Origin: Distichodus sexfasciatus
Lineage: Eukaryota; Chordata; Actinopteri; Characiformes; Distichodontidae
Length of the DNA: 64,000 bases
NCBI GenBank assembly: GCA_032718565.1
Contig: JAVGVS010000288.1
Location: 464,310 to 528,309, forward strand
Direction of reading: 5' to 3'
Part shown: one piece after another, positions 58,975-64,000 of the stretch
How the letters are laid out: every line of letters starts with the position of its first letter
How positions within the stretch are numbered: the stretch's first letter is position 1
The notes under the pieces: model-generated
The model's database searches: none
Seen by the model: only the letters and a program-made list of their open reading frames with translations
Told to the model about the DNA's origin: nothing
Made by a program: the position numbers and the translations under genes

Positions 58975-59846
58975 CCTATATTCATTTTTGACGGTTGATG
59001 TTGATATCGATTATTGCTAGTAAATGGGGCTAATAACTGATATTTGGAACTGATATGCAAAAAAACAAGAAAATTCTGTCAAAATTTTTAATTTTACAAA
59101 TACTCAACACAAACTTGACTTAAATAACTTTTATTGTTTATGAACATTTAAACTTATTACACGTGATTAATGTAAATAATATTATTCATACATTCATTAT
59201 CCGAACCCTTTAATCCCAACTGGGGTCTCGGGGGCACAGGAGCCTATCCCGAGAACTTACGGGCACAAGACAGGGAACAACCTGGCTAACACAATTACAG
59301 GGTCACACAATCATACACTCTCGCTCACTCGCTCAATTTAGAGTCGCCAGTTAACCTATATTGCACGCTTTTGGAGGAAACCTGAGCACCCGGAGGAAAC
59401 CCACACGAACACGGAGAGTATAACCCACACGGAAAGTGCCCTACGGACTTTTCGCTGCGAGGCGACAAAGGCAATTCATCATGGCCATTGCGTCACTTGT
59501 AAATAATATAAATAAACGTTATAACATTACAAACTGTGAAACTCTAATTTGAAATTTAAATATTTTTATTCCGTTACAGCAGTAGCAGATTGTGGTGAAG
59601 AAAGCAGCTGTTTCAATGCGTGCTTCCATTTCCACCCAGATCTGGTGGTGACATAGCAAATCAGAGACTGTTGATGGCGGACGCTAGCGAAGCTGTTTTA
59701 GTCGAGAGCGAACAGTGCTGAGAGAAGAGACGGCAGTGGAGCCACAGTAGCGCCACCTTGGAAGTTGCTTAATATCGGTGATGGTCAAAATTAAACATAA
59801 GATAATCGCCAAATGTTCAATATCAACCTCATGATAATCAACCCGG
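58975..59846. mobile_element. hAT-like family A relic, copy 4, split by SINE-2
   Basis: The left part CTGAGGTTGACCTATATTCA, then TGTTGATATCGATTATTGCT, matches 189-260. The right part GGCAGTGGAGCCACAGTAGC and AATATCGGTGATGGTCAAAA matches 52940 and 1475. Its right end is decayed. The SINE at 59185-59490 lies inside. Confidence 0.75.
59185..59490 (-). mobile_element. tRNA-derived SINE-2, minus strand
   Basis: It contains the reverse of GGGATTAAAGGGTTCGGATA (tail), of TGAGCGAGAGTGTATGATTG, and of GTGTGGGTTTCCTCCGGGTG. The part near 59460-59490 (TTTGTCGCCTCGCAGCG in reverse) is the tRNA-like head without the B box. Confidence 0.8.
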
Positions 59847-60136
59847 AATGATAATCGTGCTGCTTCCACTCGACGCGGATATTTTTAATGCCATTTGACA
59901 GATTCTATGGCAACTTTTCTTGGTCTGTCCTGATAGATGTTTGCATGTTAGTATAAAGTAACAGTTTGAGGCCCCATGTTGGAGCGCTTCCTTCATCTCT
60001 CTGTCCTCATCCTCAGTCCCTTAACCACTGCTGACCACAACACGTTTAAGGCAGCTTTCAGAGTCGTGGCGAGACCGGAGCTTTACTCAACCCGAGACGC
60101 TGCCTCATTTAGGCCGGTCACAAATCAAATGGCTCT

Positions 60137-60195
60137 TTATGGTCCAGCTTAAGATGGTGACCGGCTAAAACCAGTTTGGAGATCCAGACTAGCTT
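60137..60195. repeat. Degenerate dispersed repeat, partner of 12441-12512
   Basis: GGTCCAGCTTAAGATGGTGA and TAAAACCAGTTTGG recur, rearranged, at 12450-12510. See that entry for the limits of the call. Confidence 0.35.
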
Positions 60196-60249
60196 TTTTT
60201 TTTGCCGCCTCCCACAATCCCCACGAAGCTGAGCCGGCTCCTTTCTATT

Positions 60250-60560
60250 GTCCTTCACTGCAGCGCCTTTCCCGCACATCATTCCTCTCCGCCGCCAAAC
60301 GGTTTTAGCCCTCGACCAAGACCAGCCGTTCGCCGGCGCATCGCAGGTGCGCTGCCCCGCTGGCCCCGCTTTTTGCCGCCGGGCGCTGGCTAAACCTATG
60401 GCCGGAGTTGAGACGGCGCGGTGCGACCAAGGCCCGCGAGAAGGCCGACGCTACACTCATATTGCAGGCGATGCATTGACAAACCGCGCTCGAAGTTGAG
60501 CCGATTCCGGAACCTTCTGTCCCGCTGTTGCCGGGCTTTCACGCCGACGCTGCTTACGGG
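60250..60560. promoter_or_regulatory. CpG-rich, repeat-poor segment (putative regulatory)
   Basis: Dense CpGs (CGTTCGCCGGCGCATCGC, GTTGAGACGGCGCGGTGCG). No transposon or coding similarity. Function is inference only. Confidence 0.22.
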
Positions 60561-60978
60561 CGTACCAGCGACACTCCAATATGGCAGCTTTGCTAATTGA
60601 TGCCACCTTGTCAACACTAACATTGCTAACGCTGCCACGAGAGGCAGCTTAATAATCGACTAACGATAAGCTTCATATTACCGACGACCCAGATATTTAG
60701 AAGGCGGCCCGAACTCGCCAAACGTGGTTGCAGCTGCTGCTCATCGCAGGCCTTTATTACGACTCCGTAGCGCTTCCTTTTTGCTGCGCCGCTTTCTCCC
60801 GTCCTTCCCGATCTACGTCGGCTGGGGCTGTCGCTCCCGTCTCTTCTCGTTTTCCTGACGCTTGTTGACGGGGAACGGGTTTCTCCCTCCCGCACATCGA
60901 GGGGGGAAATAGGTGAGCTCTGCTGCTCTCGCTGTAGTTGTCAGAAGCGCATGATATGATATTTTTTCTCCCTCTCTC

Positions 60979-60991
60979 TCTCTCTCTCTCG
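60979..60991 (+). repeat. Short (CT)n run
   Basis: CTCTCTCTCTCTC precedes a C/T-rich stretch. Nothing else was recognised between here and the next LINE. Confidence 0.6.
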
Positions 60992-61639
60992 CCCCTCCTC
61001 CTCGCTTGCTTTACTCTATTACTTCAAAGATGTTTTGAATCTGACATTTTTAGAACTCCTTTTTACCGAGCATGCTCACTGCTCTAATTATCAGTGTGAG
61101 AAAACAGAAGAGTCGCTAATGATGAAGCAGTAGGGGTTTGAGTGTGTGTGTGTGTGTGTGTGTGTATAAGACGCAGAGCAAGACGCTTATAAGCATGATA
61201 CCAGAGAGCGGCGGGGGTGTGTGTGGGTTTCATGTCATTAAAATGTAATTGATTTTATTTTTTCTCTGATCATAAGCAGAAAATCGAGTCTGTGCTATCT
61301 CATATGTTCCTGGCTTATGTAACCTCCCTCGAGCTCCTTTTCTGGGTCAGCCAAAAGTGGGTTTTTTTCTCCTCCTTGACAGCTCACCAGAATAATGCCA
61401 CGTCTGGCACCGAAAACACCGCTAAAACGAAGCAATTGGAATAAACGTCACCCCCAAACCATTCTCCAAAAGCCACTAATCGTAAAACCGATGGGTAAAC
61501 GAATGAACATCTGGTTGGTAACGAGGCCGTCTAAACTGGAGCTGCTCAATACTGGGTGCAGTTGACGTTGCAAAATTGGGATCTTTTTTTAATCAAATGA
61601 TATTAGGATATTAGAAGGCACAAACATCATAGCGATATT

Positions 61640-61960
61640 TCTCACCCTGGACACACGCTCTTCGAAGTGATCCTGTCAGGGAGACGGTACAGAACCATTA
61701 AAACAAGGACAAACAGACTTAAGAACAGCTTTTTATCCCACTGCAGTAGTTTTCCACTAACGCTGCTAGTACGTAATCTCCGGCGCACGCGTTTAGGGAA
61801 TTCAGTGATGATGTGTTGATGCTTGAATGTACGCTTTGTGTGTGTGTGTGAATGGATTAATTATTCATTTATCTGTTTTATATGCCTTCTTTTTAATGCA
61901 CTGTTTTAGATGGCACTTTAACTTTCGTACCTGGTACGCATGACAAATAAACATACTTTA
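61640..61960 (+). mobile_element. Non-LTR retrotransposon 3' tail with C-terminal peptide
   Basis: One frame reads HTLFEVILSGRRYRTIKTRT, then NRLKNSFLSHCSSF, to a TGA at 61817-61819. The GRRYR.IKTRTNRLKNSF pattern is a common C-terminus of fish LINE proteins. The 3' end GATGGCACTTTAACTTTCGT and ACGCATGACAAATAAACATA fits a LINE tail. The clade is not certain. It is 5'-truncated, and the left limit is approximate. Confidence 0.72.
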
Positions 61961-62109
61961 TATTAAAGAATTCAGAACTACGGAATCTTTCTGTTACGAC
62001 TGAGTGATTCATAAAGGCTGGATCTACATAAAAAAAACATAACTTCATATTCTGATGGCTTTTTGATTGTAATCCCTCCTTTTCAGCTCCTGCTGAACTC
62101 TGTCAATAT

Positions 62110-62395
62110 CAAGCAGGCATGAAAAGAGAGGGGGAAGATGAGAGTCAGAAGAAAGAGGAGAATGAGGGAAGAAGTGGGGAGAGGAGAATAAAATAAACCA
62201 GAGTGGGGAAGGAAAAAAAGAAGGAAGGAAGGAAAGAAAGGGGGAAAGAGGAAGAAATATAGGGAGAGAAAAAGAGGGAGGGAGGAATGAAAAGAGGAAG
62301 GAGAGAAAGAGGGGTAGAGAGAAAGGGTTAAAGAGAGAAAGGAGAGAGAAAGGTAGAGGGAAGTGAAGAGAGAGAGAGCGAGCGAGTGGTGGTGC
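62110..62395 (+). repeat. Polypurine tract next to the second plexin exon
   Basis: GA/GGA/AAGG-rich, with GGAAGGAAGGAAAGAAAGGG near 62222. It lies 112 bp upstream of the exon start, outside the splice-site region, and produces a long spurious frame on the minus strand. Confidence 0.88.
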
Positions 62396-62506
62396 TCATG
62401 TGGGCAGTGACCACGCTGACCAGATGTATGGCGTGCAAGCCTTCTTAAACGTGAACTCTCTTCTTCCCTATCAGACTGCTGATTTGCATCCCGCCGCTTT
62501 TCCCAG

Positions 62507-62617
62507 AACGCCCTGCTGTACGAGACCGTCACGGTGGTGGAGGGGAGCCCCATTCTACGCGACATGGTGTTCAGTCCCGAATACCAGTACATTTTACCTG
62601 TTGAGTTTAATAAACAG
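62507..62617 (+). CDS. plxna3: Next recognised coding exon of the same class A plexin (Sema domain)
   Basis: The exon encodes 37 residues, beginning NALLYETVTVVEGSPILRDM, then VFSPEYQYILPVEFNKQ. LYETV.VVEGSPILRDM.FSP is diagnostic for the Sema domain of class A plexins and lies shortly after the LKK that ends exon 4904-5086. The acceptor is CGCTTTTCCCAG|AAC and the donor is CAG|GTAACG. Both are phase 0, so it can splice in frame to the upstream exon. An in-frame TGA at 62480-62482 rules out a much longer 5' extension. Two oddities: the first 8-10 residues usual for the family between LKK and .LYETV are absent, and the segment before the final Lys-Gln (YILPVEF) is diverged and about one residue longer than the usual form. 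The next exon, expected to continue V-T-R-V-P-V-E-S-C-like, is not seen before 64000. Confidence 0.9.
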
Positions 62618-64000
62618 GTAACGCCTCTTATATGACGGCGATCACATCCCCCCAAAAATGCTGCAAGCACCTGGCTAAGCGCCATGGGTTAACGAGCGTC
62701 CAGCAGCGCTTCCAACCGGCTGCCCCGCTTCCCGGATCCCAGATGTTGCGTTTTATTGTCTTCCTCACGCTTGACGTCTGGTTGATTTACGATTTCTACC
62801 GTTTGCCTTGATTTTCTGCCATTTGTAATACGCACTGAAACATTTGGTCGAATGCCGCTGCCGCCGGGCGACCTTTCGCCAAGAATAAAGGAACGCTGGT
62901 CAAGCGCAACGGTGCTCTCGGAGCTAAGGCCTGAAAACGCCGCCTCTCCTTCCGCTTTCAGGCTGTGACGGTAATAGCCGGAATCTCAGATATCGCGAGT
63001 TTTTAACATCTGGCGCCGCAGGAAAGACGGAACGCAGAGAGCGCCAAGGTTCGACATGGAATGGGATCCTCCCCAGCTGGTGGTCTGAATGAATGAGACG
63101 GGAGCTGGAGGCATTCTGCATCCAGAGCCTGGAGCGGCAACGCCGGCGAAAACAGGCGGAGGAGGAGGAGGTTACGACGGAGTTCGGCGGTAGTGGCGGC
63201 GGGAGAAAAAATAAGACGCTTAACTGTGTACAGCTGCGGGAAGAATGGTGACGGCCTTTTTCTCGCGCTGGCTTTCTTTTCGAGATCTTCCTCTCGCTGC
63301 TCGGGACGAGATGACATTGGTCTATTGTGCACATCTCTGAAGGAGCGACTGTACGTTCTTTTTTTTTTTTCTTTTTTTACCAGCGAGCTCTCTAAGAGGA
63401 AACACAGAGACGGCCTACGAGCGCTGACAACGGAAAAAATAGCAGTGAAGATGAGCAGTGCTAGAGCCAGACTCTCTCTGTCACCGATGTGCAAATATTT
63501 AAAGATTATTATTGGTCCAGGATTTGGAGGAAATAAGGTAAAATGGTGATAAACCTGCTAAATAGTCGAGAAGGCCGGTGGTAAAGCTCTGGAAATAGGG
63601 AATGGATTTTGCGGTGTGGAGGACTGCAGTGGTAGTGGTCTACGTGGAAACTTGGCGTTCTCTTCAGTGCAGTTGCAGTTTGTCCTCCCTGATTCTATCC
63701 AGGCTTTGTCCAAGGAACAAACTCAAATTAGAGTTGCACTGCCCAATCTCTTTCCAGTTCGGCTACTCCCATACTTGCTTTTGGGTTCCGTCTGATCCTG
63801 AGGTTCGACGCCTATCCAGAGTTTAATTTCATATTTCCTAATTTCACTTCCCCCTGAGAGCAACTTCTGGGATTAGAGGTCTTACCAGGGACCCAATGTT
63901 AGAAATGCCAGAGGTCGATTCAACCCACAAATCAGAGTTGGTCCAAAAGGTGATTGTCCTACCACTAGGCCACTAACACTCAAGTAGAGGTGGAACTCAT
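62618..64000 (+). other. Intron downstream of the second plexin exon (partial)
   Basis: It begins at the GTAACG donor. 62700-63320 is CpG-rich with no recognisable coding pattern. A T-tract lies at 63357-63378. A tRNA-derived SINE lies near the right edge on the minus strand. No plexin exon was seen. Confidence 0.7.
63885..63990 (-). mobile_element. tRNA-derived SINE-3 (partial)
   Basis: On the minus strand, TTAGTGGCCTAGTGGTAGGA carries the perfect A box TGGCCTAGTGG. After TTTGTGGGTTGAATCGACCT comes the B-box-like GGTTGAATCGA. It is different from SINE-1 and SINE-2. It extends left into 63840-63885 with no clear end. Confidence 0.7.

Larger units (their letters stand above)
5087..62506 (+). 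other. Very long plexin intron, about 57.4 kb
   Basis: It runs from the donor GTACGA at 5087 to the acceptor TTTTCCCAG ending at 62506. It is filled with transposon relics, SINEs, simple repeats and a few CpG-dense islands. A small exon may be hidden in it (see findings), since the peptide joining the two flanking exons is shorter than in the family. No other gene was recognised on either strand. Confidence 0.75.

Noticed and set aside
62083..62685. 200-codon frame on the minus strand overlapping the second plexin exon
   Set aside because: Built on the polypurine tract; the + strand exon has the plexin similarity and splice sites.
1..64000. CRISPR array, phage, operon or bacterial gene cluster
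   Set aside because: Composition, SINE/LINE content and intron-exon structure are those of a fish genome. No regular spacer array or ribosome-binding-site-led gene series occurs.

Overview
The window is intronic DNA of a vertebrate, almost certainly a teleost fish. It holds two confident coding exons, both on the + strand: 4904-5086 (61 codons) and 62507-62617 (37 codons). Both encode parts of the Sema domain of a class A plexin. As far as I can compare by eye, PLXNA3 is the closest paralogue, so I call the gene plxna3-like. Both exons have clean AG/GT splice sites, both are phase 0/0, and they are about 57.4 kb apart. The stretches before 4904 and after 62617 are also intron. I could not find the short segment (about 8-10 codons, with an R-V-D-G-type core) expected between the two peptides. 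A microexon may be hidden in the intron, or the gene may have lost the segment.

The rest is an accessory landscape of repeats. (1) hAT-type non-autonomous elements, four of them with readable 8-bp target duplications: 189-1572, 24892-25672, 33782-34218 and 50069-50562. Several other ends and relics are present. (2) A PIF/Harbinger-like element with a TTA duplication (46968-47442) and several unassigned inverted-repeat elements, including a family of about 630 bp seen four times (6698, 27159, 29009, 53192) and an odd TA-flanked element (29453-29980). (3) Three tRNA-derived SINE families; the commonest has about ten copies, two of them tail to tail at 55035-55425. (4) 5'-truncated non-LTR retrotransposon tails. 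Two belong to one RTE-like family and have long target duplications (15940-16397 minus, 31004-31406 plus). One is L2/CR1-like (500-1046) and one has a different, unclassified terminus (about 61640-61960).

Insertions are nested, which gives relative ages: L2 inside a hAT element (189-1572), a hAT element inside a SINE (52527-53150), a SINE inside a hAT-like relic (58975-59846), and an inverted-repeat element inside a LINE tail (29325-30077).

The intron also carries very long polypurine/polypyrimidine tracts: GA-rich on + at 18250-20130, 23285-23930 and 62110-62395; CT-rich on + at 35820-36480, 36790-37085 and 43615-44870. They produce long spurious open frames. Several CpG-dense, repeat-poor islands (about 10290-10630, 22540-22990, 34920-35600, 45100-45480, 51790-52110, 60250-60560) are the best candidates for regulatory DNA, but nothing in the sequence proves this. 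I saw no rRNA gene, CRISPR array, prokaryotic operon or intact autonomous transposon.
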